64,000 nt of DNA from NCBI GenBank assembly GCA_037074705.1, contig CM073593.1, positions 109,507,483-109,571,482 on the forward strand. The letters are read 5' to 3'. The translations under genes were made by a program, and so were the position numbers. Numbering within the stretch: the first letter of the stretch is position 1; each line of letters starts with the position of its first letter. The DNA comes from Zhengitettix transpicula (Eukaryota; Arthropoda; Insecta; Orthoptera; Tetrigidae). Under the pieces are notes generated by a model. It was not told the DNA's origin. It was given only the letters and a program-made list of their open reading frames with translations, and did no database searches. This document shows positions 40,247-51,799 of the stretch, piece by piece.

Positions 40247-41003
40247 TTAAAAATAACATTTTATTTATTCAGATGATTTCCGTCGATGACCATTATCAAC
40301 TGTCATAACATATATATATATATATATTTATGTTACCGGCAAAGTATGAAACACATCTCCTACCTAGCGTGTTTTTTTTCCTGGCGTCCTCCCTCAACCC
40401 CTGTGTGCTGTATTTCCTGCCGATAAAAAATGATAATGACTTTCCCCTTTAACGAGGATGCTTGTCGGACGTGACTGGAATTTACGGTCACAGATAACGA
40501 AGTTGACTTGAGGATGGAAGAAAAGGTTTCTCTAGGAGCATTTTACAAGACGCCGGTCGGGTTCCGACATACATACATATATACATATATCGTGACGGGG
40601 CCAATAGGAGATCGTAAGATAAAGGAATCTAGCAATTGAACTGTCCGGGACAATGTTCCACCCCCTCCAACCCCCTCGAGACTCCCAACTTTACGTCCTC
40701 TAGGAAGAGGAAACAACTACAGGAAGGAAGCAGGTAACAGCGCTTGTACCTCAAGTTCGACTACGAGAATAACCGTAACACTGTATCGGCGCCATCTTGG
40801 CAGACGTGTCCAGGATCTCAACACGATCCTCGCCCCAGAAACTACGGTTAAAAATGGTGCTTCATAGAAACCTCACAGTATTTAATAACAAAGTATTGTA
40901 AACAAGTTAACATTGACAAGCGCGTCCTTAAAAAATCTGAAAGCGTTTTTAAAAGGTGAAACTAATTTATGATATTTAAAATATCAGTTATATTTATTTT
41001 CCA
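40247..41003. other. Intergenic, no gene
   Basis: A (TA)n patch near 40313-40327 and CATA repeats near 40571-40590. No coding signal. Confidence 0.45.
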
Positions 41004-41850
41004 CTAGCTGGGAGCCAGACGTTGCCCGGGTTGTCATGTTGTCGCCATAACCCCCAATTTTACATTAATCTCGGGGTTTTATTCACATTATTTTCTTTTA
41101 TCAGCCGTCCACACCCATCCCTAAGAGTGTTCCTTCACCCTGTCCTTAAATTAGTCATACATAACACTGGTAGAAACACAATGAATCTCTTTGAAGTCAA
41201 AAAATATTTAGTCACTTAAATAGCCGCCGTTTGAGTATGTTTGAATATTTCAACCCCCGTCCAGCCCCGCTTCGGGGAGTTAAACGGCACGATGAATTAT
41301 TTTCTTGTCATGCCATTCCACCACCCACCCTTAAAGGTGTCTCCTCCCAAGCCCGAAAGGGGTTGAAATTATACACAGACAACATCGGTAGAAACGTTAT
41401 CAATCTCTTTGAGCTGTAAAAATATTTATATATCATGTTTAAATATTTCCGCCCTCCCGGCCCTGAGGGTGTTAGACGTGCCTCACCCACACAGTGTTTG
41501 TTTCCTGGTCGCAAGGAACACGTGTACGAAATTTGGTCGGTGCATTTGTATAAGGAACACGCACACACGTCTACAACCCCCGAGGGTCGGGGGGGGGGGG
41601 GGTTAAAATTTTCAAACATGCTAAAACCGCAGATATTTGCGTTGAATAAAAATTTTTCAGGAGTCAATGAGATTGATAGTGTTTGTCGCAATGTAATTTC
41701 AACCCCTTTAGGCGTTTGAAGGGAGACCCATTAAAGGGTGCGGGGTCTTACTAAAAAAAATAACGCGAATACAACCGAAATTGGAATCAAATCCAGGGTT
41801 ATGGATGTCGCTGAGTTTAATAATGACAACCCCAGGCCGATACAGGCTCA
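41004..41850. mobile_element. Two H1 Helitron-like units, head to head
   Basis: 41004-41575 is a minus-strand H1 copy: its end shows CTAG, then the hairpin with GTTGCCCGGG, and two monomers. 41576-41850 is plus-strand, with AAACATGCTAAAACCGCAGA, GATATTTGCGTTG and ATGGATGTCGCTGAG. They meet near a poly(G) run. Confidence 0.6.
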
Positions 41851-42756
41851 ACATGTACAAGTGCCATTGTTAAACTTTGTTTTAAAGAATGGTTATGACG
41901 TAATGACGGAAGATTTATGAAGTTTTTAAAATAAATCGCAGACTGTACAAATGTTATTGTTTATATGCATATAATTTTGAACAATATTTTTTTATTTTTT
42001 TTGGTGATTGTATGCTTTGTCTAACGGCGTGTTGTCGTGGCGACTTCTGATTGGTTCTTGGCCCCGCAGTCTGTCCTAGGAAATGACGGAGCAACGTTAG
42101 TCCAACCTTTGGTTGCTTCTTCCCTCAAATTCCTTTTAAGTTTACGGAAATAAGGAAACGATTCTCGTGTTTACATTACTCCAACTTTTTTTTTGAGTGG
42201 TGATTTAAATAAACGAGGTGTCATATGAAACATTAAATACTGTTGACTGGATTGTGTGAGTGTTGTCTCTCTTCCACCATGGAAGAATTAATTCTTTTTC
42301 CACTTCTGGTGGGTTTGTATTTTATTAAAATGGTTATTAGGAAGTCCTGCAACTGGAACAGATGAAGTCATCGGGTCGACCGTAAGTGGCAAGTCAGAGT
42401 TTAATTGTCGTCGTGCCCCAGAAGATCCTTTATATCAATGAGGACATTGGAGTGGTAAATCACGAGTGACGTCGTCTGCCTCAACCTATCAAAGAAGACT
42501 CGTAAAAGCGGACCTGGAGTAATTCTTCCCGGGGACAGTTAATGTCACTCGTGCACGCGCAAACAGTCCGATGGCCGCGCGCTGATACCCTCTATATTTC
42601 TCCCTCGCAGGGAGGATTTGTCAAGGATTCAGACGCGTCACACACTTAACCCTCGGCTGGCGGATTTACGTCTCTGAATTGTGCCACTGTGGCGCTACCT
42701 CGCACAGTTGCAGTTGCGAATCACGTGGTCAAAGCCTCTACGTCCGAAGCACCTCG
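41851..42756. other. Intergenic, no gene
   Basis: Nothing recognised; mixed composition, no long frames. Confidence 0.5.
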
Positions 42757-43066
42757 GCCTACTGGTCGAGGCACGGAGAAGGTAATGCTGCGTCCCCACA
42801 GCAAACTCCTCTCCCGCTATCGGAAGGGCGTGGGACAAGTACCCAATGCCCGACCTACCCGATGCAGGTTTTCCTAGGGGTTTCCCTGCATTTATTTAGG
42901 CGAATGCCGGGTAGGATCCTTAAACCATAGCCTGGGGGCCCTAGTTAACCCTTGGCTACCTTCCTCTACCCTTCCGAATCACCCCTTACAAATCCCATCC
43001 TATGCTATTAAAGGGGAGTTGCCACCATGTGGATTACCCTCATGTAGCCTGTGACCATAAAAAAAG
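42757..43066 (+). mobile_element. R1 retroposon, 5' truncated
   Basis: It starts at CTGGTCGAGGCACGGAGAAG and ends GTAGCCTGTGACCATAAAAAA. Confidence 0.88.
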
Positions 43067-43381
43067 ATACTTTAGGAACATCAGGAGAGGGCGATGCTAA
43101 GGGTAGACAGGACGGGAGCCAAATATCTATAATAGAACGGCGTCGAGGTGGCCATCATTTAACTTAAGCAGCCATCTTTGAACTGTAACAGGAAACTCTG
43201 TGAAGGTCTCCACGCCCACTTCGTGTTACCTTCTTTTCCAATCATTAAATACTATTGTACTGGAAGCGTCGTGTTCTGCAGTCTCTGACCTTCAGTGACT
43301 TTTCACTATTTCTCTGTCCATAGTTCTCTATTTCGCCTGAATAGTTCTCGAGTTTTCCACCCCGCGCCCGTGTAGGATCTT

Positions 43382-43423
43382 AACACAACGTTTCTATGGC
43401 TTGCGCTGCCATCTTCGCCAGGT
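43382..43423 (-). ncRNA. HHL-like motif with ATGGC/GCCAT stem
   Basis: Minus strand: CTGGCGAAG, ATGGC AGCGCAA GCCAT (perfect), A, GAAACGTTGTG. A variant of the HHL layout. Confidence 0.3.
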
Positions 43424-43607
43424 TTACTGACTCTAGAACTGTTTATTCATCATCTCCACCGGGAAAGCTCTCGTTCTCCACCAGCCTTAACGTAGTTTGC
43501 GTTCGGTGTATACAGACTAAGCTTTCCGCTTTCCGAGTGAACTGGTATCATCAGCCGAACGATGAGACTGAAGATTGCTTCCACACACAAACACAAACAC
43601 TCACAAA

Positions 43608-43627
43608 AAAATTGGCGCCCAACGTGG
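43608..43627 (+). other. tRNA-Lys-type primer binding site; possible LTR to its left
   Basis: TGGCGCCCAACGTGGGG matches the tRNA-Lys primer binding sequence of LTR retrotransposons. An ACA that could end an LTR lies a few bases upstream (..CACTCACA). No gag-pol follows, so this is at most a remnant. Confidence 0.4.
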
Positions 43628-43834
43628 GGTAATTACAAAAAAAAATTGGCTACCTTAAAAATTGAGAAATAATATCATTACACATTTGAAACGCCGAATG
43701 CTGATGTGAGGTCGTTCTTAAATGCCTTTTTCAACCTTGGATGTCATGACGGAAGCCTAAAAAAATTAGTCCTGGTGCATGACGGTTAATTAATCTTATT
43801 TTATTACTTGCAGCGTACGCGGGTGATCTCTTTG

Positions 43835-43935
43835 ATCCAGAAAATATTTCTTTCTGCGAAAATATCGACCGTTTTAGTATGTTTTGAAAATATCCACCCC
43901 GCCGCCCCTAGAGGGTTTTACCTCCACAGTGTTTA
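43835..43935 (-). mobile_element. H1 fragment
   Basis: CAGAAAATATTTCTTTCTGC, ATCGACCGTTTTAGTATGTT and CCACCCCG match the H1 monomer. Confidence 0.4.
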
Positions 43936-45340
43936 TCGAAAGGTCAAATTTGCACAACGGGGTTTAGATACATGCAAACAGTCTAATTTATTTATTAGGA
44001 CTCGATAAACGGGATAATAACGGTTCTTATGAACAGCTCATTGAAGATGATAACGATATAATTTTTTTTATTTTAATATTATGCAGGAGAATAACGTGAC
44101 GATGGCCTCAACTGATGTTTCAAATTCCATGACGAACAAAATATTCGATCCGAAACTCTTGTCAAATAAATTCACGAAGCTTTATTCGGCATTTTTCTTT
44201 TACTTTGATGAAACGCCAGTCGTCAGGGAAGTTTTATGAGGACGTGGATGGAGCATGTGGCTGCGTGTTGTTTAGGGGGTTGGTTTCCTGCTCCCCTGCA
44301 GGGCAGTTTTGCGTGGACGCACGTCCAGACAAAGAAAAATCGCCAATAAAAGCAGACACACTCACACGGACAGAAAGGGGGGATGGAATAGGAAATTAAA
44401 AATAGACGCGGCGGTCGACAAAGAGCTGCGACGCTTGTTTTATTGCTTTAGTTGGGATGCGACCGGAAATGGTTTCCCCGTGCAACGTCGGGCCTGGGCT
44501 GTCGTCACAATATTGGTGAAAGTTCTGGAAAAACGGGTGCGTAAGTGCTTGGATCCACCACCGGGTGCTACAGCCCTGGAAATTAGTTCAGAGGACCCCG
44601 GAAAACGTTTAATTCCACGACGGAATTGGCTGATTTACAACGGTTTAATAATTCCACCTCCTTGTAAACCCACCCCTGGTGACTTTTATCAGAATATCGT
44701 AAGTAACATGTGAACAGAATTTTGTATCGTTCACCTGTATGTGATCTACAGTTGCCATCGTAACGAAGTGTGAGCGTAAGATGCGCAGTGGTCCACGCGC
44801 CGGAGCTCAGTTTATCACGAGCCTTCGTTGTGTGAGAACCGTTTTTAAAACGTTGACCAGGCAAGGAAACGTATTGTTCTGAGTTCAACATAAACCGTGT
44901 ACAGTGAAAACCTCACCCTTAGTTGTTAAGGGATTATGAGTACAGGGTGTCATAAAAATACTGTCCAATTTCTGGAGACATTTACAGCACCGCCTCTTAA
45001 CTCCCTGATGGAAAACTGTTATCACGTCTACCAACTGCCCCAACAACCTTGTGGAATTTTGTTGGTAATTAACTTCAATTATATGTAACATTTGTATTAT
45101 TAAATTGTGCTGTACTAAAATGATAAAGATTTAAAGAACCCGGGTTAATTAATTTTAAATAATTAATAAAAAAATCGTGGTACAATCTTACAGTACGTTA
45201 GAATGGATCGTCATAATGACGTTTCAGCGCTTAATTTCCGACCTCGTCATGTTCCAGTACTTATTTTTTTTAAAAAAAATCTTGATGGACAGGTCATTGA
45301 CTGCCGTGGCCAGGTTATTTGTAGGACTCACTCAAGGAAC
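43936..45340. other. Intergenic, unassigned frames only
   Basis: Frames 44205-44399 and 44309-44713 (plus) and 44583-44891 (minus) are open but unrecognised. ACAGGGTGTCATAAAAATA at 44943 resembles ends of some transposons, without support. Confidence 0.35.
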
Positions 45341-45472
45341 CGCAGACTGAAGATGACAAAATGTCGGAATCTAGGACGCTGTCATGAAGGGGTTGTTGAT
45401 GAATAAAACCTTTTATTAATGGACTTCAACTTTCACCCCGGTGTAAATTGTTAATAAATTGTTCGCGGGTGA

Positions 45473-45512
45473 CCTGAAGACAGCCGCAGAGACTGGCCGC
45501 AGAAACGTCAAC
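45473..45512 (+). ncRNA. HHL motif
   Basis: CTGAAGA, GCC..GGC stem, AGAAACGTC. A nearby GTGAC/GTTAC pair could form an outer helix but is displaced by four bases. Confidence 0.3.
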
Positions 45513-45644
45513 AGTTACAGGAGAAATCAAAAACCTGCTCCTCAACCCTTAAAATTAAATTTAAAAAAAATTAAACGTTTTACGTTACCGAAGAATGATC
45601 GTAGTTATGAATTTTCACTTGAGTTTTTTTTTATTTATAATTCT

Positions 45645-45684
45645 GTATGCCTGAAGACCTGAATAAGGACGAAACGTTGCGTAC
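45645..45684 (+). ncRNA. Best hammerhead-like motif in the window
   Basis: GTATGC, CTGAAGA, CCT-GAATA-AGG, AC, GAAACGTT, GCGTAC. The 6-bp stem I (one G-U pair) directly flanks the core, the CUGANGA and GAAA boxes are intact, and the predicted cleavage is after GTT. Stem II is a short 3 bp. Other HHL-like sites lie close by at 45347 and 45473. Confidence 0.5.
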
Positions 45685-45757
45685 TTGTAATACATGTTGT
45701 CAGTTTCAAGTGACTATTGACCAATTTATTTATTGTGAAATAGAAATATATATTTTC

Positions 45758-46200
45758 TTACGGTAACAGGCTACATGAGGGTAATCCACATGGTGGCAAC
45801 TCCCCTTTAATAGCACAGCAAGGGATTTGAAAGCGGCGATGTGGAAGGGTAGAGGAAGGTAGCCAAGGGTTAACTACGGCCCCCGGGCTATGGTTTAAGG
45901 ATCCTACCCGGCATTCGCCTAAAAGTAATGCAGGGAAAACGCTAGAAAAACCAGCATCAGGTAGGTCGGGCATTGGGTACTTGTCCCACGCCCTTCCCTG
46001 GATGGCGGGAGAGGAGTTTGCTGTGGGGACGCAGCATTCCCTTCTCCGTGCCTCGACCAGTTTAGGAGGCAGCTGGCCAACTATTCCAATGGGAACAGCG
46101 AACAACTCTTACCGTATGCCCAAGGTCTGTTACCCTGGAACATACACCTCTCAGAACAGGGCTCGGCTTGTGGGAACCTTAGTTCAAAAACGGACAGAGG
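45758..46200 (-). mobile_element. R1 retroposon, 5' end missing
   Basis: It runs from ACGGTAACAGGCTACATGAG to TTAGTTCAAAAACGGA. Close to consensus. Confidence 0.9.
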
Positions 46201-46268
46201 GGTGTATACAGACGTCACATAATTATAATTATCAATGTGAGTTACGTCTTGTCACTGAGAGGAAGGTC

Positions 46269-46274
46269 TTTATT
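46269..46274 (-). terminator. AATAAA after the candidate proline-run exon
   Basis: Poly(A) signal in the right position for the candidate exon at 46302-46540; chance occurrence is common in AT-rich DNA. Confidence 0.3.
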
Positions 46275-46301
46275 ACGTGTTCACGGAGCAGGGGGCTGGT
46301 T

Positions 46302-46540
46302 TCACCCCGTATTTTCGAGATTTTTTGCGGCGTCGTTGAGCTGCGGGACAACGTGAAAGTGCGCTGGATGTTGCAGGCGGGGTTGGAGTAGTTTCACCAC
46401 CACGCCAAGGTAGTTGTTTATGGACGAGTTGTGAAGGAGAAACTTTTTCTGGAGGCGCCGCGTGGCCAAACAAATCTCAATCTGCGCCGGTGGTGCTTGT
46501 GGAGGCGGAGGTGGGGGCGGTGGTGGTGGTGGAGGCTTCC
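46302..46540 (-). CDS. Candidate terminal exon with a proline run, family unknown
   Basis: After an acceptor-like ..cttcataacttttgag, a phase-1 frame encodes K, 12 prolines, then 65 residues (including RRLQKKFLLHNSSINNYLG and HFHVVPQLNDAAKNLEN) to TGA at 46304-46302. AATAAA follows 27 nt later (46274-46269). Third positions are GC-rich, like the receptor exons, while the flanks are not. I recognise no family. Upstream exons would lie to the right; none was found with confidence. Confidence 0.4.
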
Positions 46541-47198
46541 CTCAAAAGTTATGAAGGGCAATTTACTGGTTTCAGAGCGACCAGATCGTGACTGCGACTA
46601 GCAAGTAGAAACCCCCTTAACTTCATTGCGACCCTTACTCTGTGACATTCACAACTTTGCTTCACAGCCAAATAAAAAAATAAACCCTTAATTTTCCCTA
46701 CGTGACGTCTTCCGGTGCCGCACTCACGAATAAACGGATTCTCAAGCTCTGATTCTTAAACACTGTTTTCCCCTGAAGGTAAACAGAGTTTTATTCCCGT
46801 TCGAAACGTAAGGTTATTTCTAGTTTCCATGCAACCATAATTTTTCTGCTACAAACAATGCAACACCTCATAATTTATTCAATAAATTATAATAGTTTTA
46901 TATAACGGTAATTTTGGCTTGCTCGGTTTCCACAGTCGAAAGGCTCCTGGAATTAATTAGTATATAGTCGGATGCTCGGTGAAGAATCGTCCGTTCCCTT
47001 GACAGTGATCTATGATACGTTTATGGATAATTACTATATATATATATATATATATTCCATGTGTGGAATACGCCATCTTTACGCCTTCCACACATGGAAG
47101 AAAGACTTTCGTTGTTGCCAGTTTTCTCCCTGTCGAGTGTTACCGTGTTTCTGTCTGAATTCACGCCATTACTACACATTACAAGATATTAAGAGAGG
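46541..47198. other. Intergenic, no gene
   Basis: An HHL-like site with weak stem at 46773-46810 (CTGAAGG..CGAAACGT) and (TA)n near 47034-47055. Nothing else. Confidence 0.45.
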
Positions 47199-47724
47199 TT
47201 TGCGAGGGCTATTCTCTCGCAGGCAGAACCTTGTAGGAGAGACAGGAAGGGGCTACCTTGGGGGATGCCTTTTCCTCTCTCCGTTCTTGAACTAAGGTTC
47301 CCACATGCCGAGGCCTGTTCTGAGAGGTGTATGTTCTGGGGTCACAGACCTTGGGCATACGGTAAGAGTTGTTCTCTGTTCCCATTGGAATAGTTGGCCA
47401 GCTGCCTCCTAAACTGGTCGAGGCACGGAGAAGGGAATGCTGCGTCCCCACAGCAAACTCCTCTCCCACTACAGGAAGGGCGTGGGACAAGTACCCAATG
47501 CCCGACCTACCTGATGCAGGTTTTCTAGGGTTTGTCCTGCATTACTTATAGGCGAATGCCGGGTAGGGTACTTAAATTATAGCCCCGGGGGCCCTAGTTA
47601 ACCCTTGGCTACCTTCCTCTACCCTTCCGCATCCCCCCTTTCAAATCACTTTCCTATGCTATAAGAGGGGAGTTTCCACTATGTGGATAACCCTATACAT
47701 ACCCTGTCTACGCCCAAAAAAAAC
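47199..47724 (+). mobile_element. R1 retroposon, full length
   Basis: It runs from the 5' hairpin GCGAGGGCTATTCTCTCGC to the tail ..CGCCCAAAAAAAA. No target duplication detected. Confidence 0.92.
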
Positions 47725-49372
47725 GCTAAAAACCGTTGACCCGATTTCCAGTCCCGCCGCCATTTTTATTCCCTAAACTCGACAACGGATCAAAAGAGAA
47801 GCGCCGACTCCAAGGGCAAGCCACGGTAATGAACTATTATTGTAGACAGTCCCTCGTATTCCGTCGCAGTTATAATTCCTAGTTTCCTCCACCCACACGT
47901 CTAGTTTTTAATTACCTAATTCACTTGTCCTCCTTTCACAGCCCCTCCTCCCCCTTTTACTTCTTCGATATCACGGTTATTTTCCCCGGGTTACCGTCGA
48001 GCTTGCATTTAAATGTTAATTTGGCAACGTCTGTGTTCTAATTACTTTTTTCCCCACCAGTATCTCTCTCCTTCTATCCTCGTACCTTTTTCGCTGGGGC
48101 TACTTTCTTTCGCGCCCCTGATCTCCTCACGGTGGTCCACAACCTTTCTCCTTTTACGTTAAATCCTAAATTAAGAAAAATTGAGAGGAAGGGGGGTGGG
48201 CGGTGGGGATTAACGAAATCGCAATTAAATGGTAATTGGAGTTTGAAAGGAGAGACTTTAAGACGACCGACGAGCCAATAAGTCCGTCTCGATACAAAGG
48301 AAGTGGCTGGTGAGGGAAATGGCGACCAGGTCTGACGTCAGTGTCCAGAATAACAACACGACTACGTCTATAGCGATTGGAATTATGAGGACACGACGCC
48401 TAGAATGTCCTGATAAGGAAAATAATAAACATTCGTGCCAAATATTTAATTAGAATTAATTAATTTCGATGCAATTTTGCTACTGATCTACAATTAATGA
48501 CTTATTAGAAACTGGGGCAGATACTAATTAATCCAAAATTATTATAAAATAGCCCTGGATGTAAATCGGAAACGAGTTTGAAAAATTATTAATTGCCTCA
48601 GGCAATTATTTTTAATTCTTGTAAATAATAATGAACCTTTTTCCAGGATATTAAATAATTAATTTAACTAACTGTATTTTTATTTCAATTATACAGGTTT
48701 GAAAGTCGTTCATTTCTAGGATCTAAAATGAAAAACTCTGAAAGTCCTCATGATTTTGTAGGAAAATTTTTAACGAAAGGATCTAATTTATTTTATCGTA
48801 TTTTATTTCCACTTTTCAATTCTTGCTGAGTGTTGTCTCTAATAAATACCTTGGCACCCTTAAAAGTTTTGCTAAGTAGGGCGTTAAAAAAATTTTTTTT
48901 TCTTCTAGAAATAAAATATTTAGTGAAGAAAAATTAATCAGTGATTTTGTAAAGTTTCATACCCTGATTGATATTCTTGTATAAAGGTATCAATTAATTT
49001 GTTTCCGTGCTATTTTAATAATTAATTAGCTTCTACGTATTACAGGAACCAGGACAATGTAAAAGTAGATGAAAATAGGACCAGGGTAGATTTAAAACAA
49101 AACAGTAATATTATTAAAAGGATTAAAAGAATTTAAACAATTTCCAATAGAAATTATGAAACGTGAATCTATTAATAAATGTAAGAATAGTTTATTTAAA
49201 CACATTAGTGAATAATATAGAAACGAGTAGAATTTTTTTTTTGCTAAATTCAATCCTTATTTTTATTAATATTAAAAGTTCCGAGAAAATTCTTTATTAT
49301 TACATCTTCGACGATTTAGCAGGAGCTTTCGGGTGTCCTCTATGCGAGTTACTTATGCATATTTAATTTAAA
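47725..49372. other. Intergenic, AT-rich, no gene
   Basis: No coding or mobile signature recognised. Confidence 0.5.
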
Positions 49373-49627
49373 ATGCTTTTTTTTATAGATGACTACGGAA
49401 TTCCATGCGGATATGGAACGGTTTACATTGGTGCGACCGGCCGGTCCGTGCGCACCAGGTTAAAGGGTGAGGATGGCGAACATCAACGGTTGCACCAGTC
49501 TCGCGGAACAGATCAGAGCTTAGAAACAGTTGCGCTGGTGAAGGGATGGACAGGGCCAGAGTTGGAGCGACACAGACGCACAGGATGGAAAAGACATGGG
49601 ACTGATAAAGGAGGAAAACTTCGTTAA
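49373..49627 (+). pseudogene. GIY-YIG endonuclease remnant (Penelope-like)
   Basis: The frame reads IPCGYGTVYIGATGRSVRTR, matching the GIY-YIG start of PLE-type proteins (IPC-CG-VYIGQTGRS--TR pattern). After about residue 35 similarity fades (EHQRLHQSRG then shifted), and the conserved HxIDW-like block is absent. A decayed 5' half of the domain. Its flanks show no HHL motif. Confidence 0.6.
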
Positions 49628-50692
49628 TTATACAACCTTCAAATTGCCCAAAAAATATACAAGTCACTTTGAAAATTAATGGTTATGCGGGATTCCTGTT
49701 AAATGTGTTTCGTAAAATTGTTTTATTCCTGTGTAGAGGAGGTAACTGTGGCAACGTTGCTCCCAATTCAAAATTAAATAATTTTCATCTGATTAATTAA
49801 TTCGATGAATAAATCAAGAATTCAGCGACTATGTTACGAAAATGCAGTAATTATTAATTAATTCATACGAATAAGTCCCCAAAATTGTGGACGACACGTT
49901 TGTTTGGGGGGTTTAATGGCTTAATAAAATTTTTCTGGCCTATTTTCTGATTTATTTACCAAAATAAAATTGTCAGATTATTATTATTGAAAATTCGGTC
50001 TGATGTAAGCGTTGGGGGTTGATAACAAATAAGTAAAACATTCATAATTTTGAATTCATTTCTGTTTTTAATTTCGACTTGAAGGGTTGAACGTTGATTG
50101 GGGAAAGAGAATGCAGGCCACTTTGTCCGTAAATGGTAACTTATTAATTATCCCCCTCCAAATTAGTCGCTGTAAAATACGTAAGGTATTTCTGGCTGTA
50201 AACTACCCCTTTTGAGAACGAACCGCGAGCGTCTTTTGTCACGTTAAATATTTTATACGACCTAAATTGTTGTTAATAATTTTATTTCTTTGGTTTCCAT
50301 CGGAGCGAAATACTTGAAGTGGCCACGTGAAGAAGCGTTGCGTTGCGTGCGTTTTCACCCCCTTTGGCTAATTACTTCCACAAAGTCTGAGGTGGAGCTG
50401 ATGAAAAACTGCAACAAGAAAAGAAGCTTCAGTCAGAAACTGCGGGGCTAATTACGGGGTGGCAGCTTTGAGGAAGTTTCTTTTACGTGATACTACACCC
50501 TTTTCTATATATATGTATACATTCAGGTGCGTGCGTGTCTGTTGGTTTTTTTTAATTAGGTAAACACAGAATTTCTCAAAATAAACAAAATAATTAATTT
50601 ATTATTATGTAATTCTTATTTTATGAAATAGCAAAGAGAAAACAAAGGTTTCTAATTAGACTGTGGTCGAACTACACACTTAATTAAACACC
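49628..50692. other. Intergenic, AT-rich, no gene
   Basis: Nothing recognised. Confidence 0.5.
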
Positions 50693-51245
50693 AGCGTTGC
50701 CCGGGTTGTCATAATCAAGCTGAGCGACATCCAAAGCCCCGGATTCGACTCCAATCTGGGTTGTTTTCGCGTTAATTTTTGTATAACGCCCCCACATCCC
50801 ATCCCCACTCTACTAAGGGTGGCTTCCTTGCCATTCCGAAATTGGTTGAAAATATACACAGAAAACATTCCATGAACCCGAAAAATATTTTTCCTACGCA
50901 AATAACGGTCGGTAGACTATGTTTGAAAATTTCCATCCCCCGTCCACCCCGGCTCCTGGTGGTTAAATGTCTAGTTGAATGTCATAATTAAACTTAAAGA
51001 CATCCATAGCCCCGGATTTGACTGCAATCTTGGTGGTTTACGCGTTATTTTTTTTGTAACACCCCTCCACACCCATCCCCTAAGCGTATAAGGGGTTGAA
51101 ATCATACACAGGTAGCATCGAAATGTTTGACCTCTAAAAATATTTACCCGACTTAAATATTGATTGTTTTATCATGTTTGAAATTGTTCTCCCCCGTCCA
51201 CCCCCGCTCATGACGCGTCTCACCCCCACAGAATTTGTATCCCTG
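50693..51245 (-). mobile_element. H1 Helitron-like element, two monomers, truncated 3' end
   Basis: GCGTTGCCCGGGTTGTCATAA starts the copy; ATCCATAGCCCCGGATTTGA-type blocks recur about 300 bp apart. The outer stem of the hairpin and CTAG are missing. Confidence 0.6.
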
Positions 51246-51320
51246 TCTTCGATGAATAAAAAAGCAAATATGCGAGAAAATAAAATAGCTTTTCATTAAT
51301 GAAAAGCGAAAAATCGTCAC

Positions 51321-51364
51321 TATACGACGTTTCGTCGCACAGTTGTGGGTCTTCTTCGGGTATA
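51321..51364 (-). ncRNA. HHL motif with 5-bp stem I and long stem II
   Basis: Minus strand: TATAC, C, CGAAGA, an 8-bp stem II with two mismatches (core CACA-AC-TGTG), GAAACGTC, GTATA. U4 of the core is changed to C. Confidence 0.4.
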
Positions 51365-51799
51365 AACAGGTAATGTTTTAAAATGTAATAAAAACTGCTA
51401 CATTACCCGTTCAAATGAAGTCCCAAAATTGTGACGAAGTAATTAACATCCCCCCCCCCCCGAGCTGGTTGTGGTTAGTTTCGAGTAATGGCATTTACAA
51501 CGAGAAGCGCTGTTTGTCTTTTAAACCCCCCTCCCCCCCCCCCTTGCCGAGTCTTTGAAGACGCCATCGTCGGCCGGCAGAAGAACCTCTCAATTACGGC
51601 GTCGACCTCGTCATTCCCTGCGAAGACGCCTGAGATATTAATGAGAGGAATGGGCTTGGGATTTCACTTAAGGGATGAGGAAATCAGGGGTGACTTAACA
51701 AGGTCTCTGGCGTCACTTTATCCATCGTTACGTGTGTAGCTATCAAGCAGGGTCTCTGAAAGTGTGGTGACGTCACGCGCGAGTTGCTTCTTATGCAAG

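Noticed and set aside
44205..44713. Plus-strand frames of 64 and 134 codons
   Set aside because: No recognisable domain, no consistent splice pair, composition like the surroundings.
44941..45091. ACAGGGTGT-type start with a 68-codon minus frame, resembling a transposon end
   Set aside because: No inverted partner, target duplication or transposase motif was seen.
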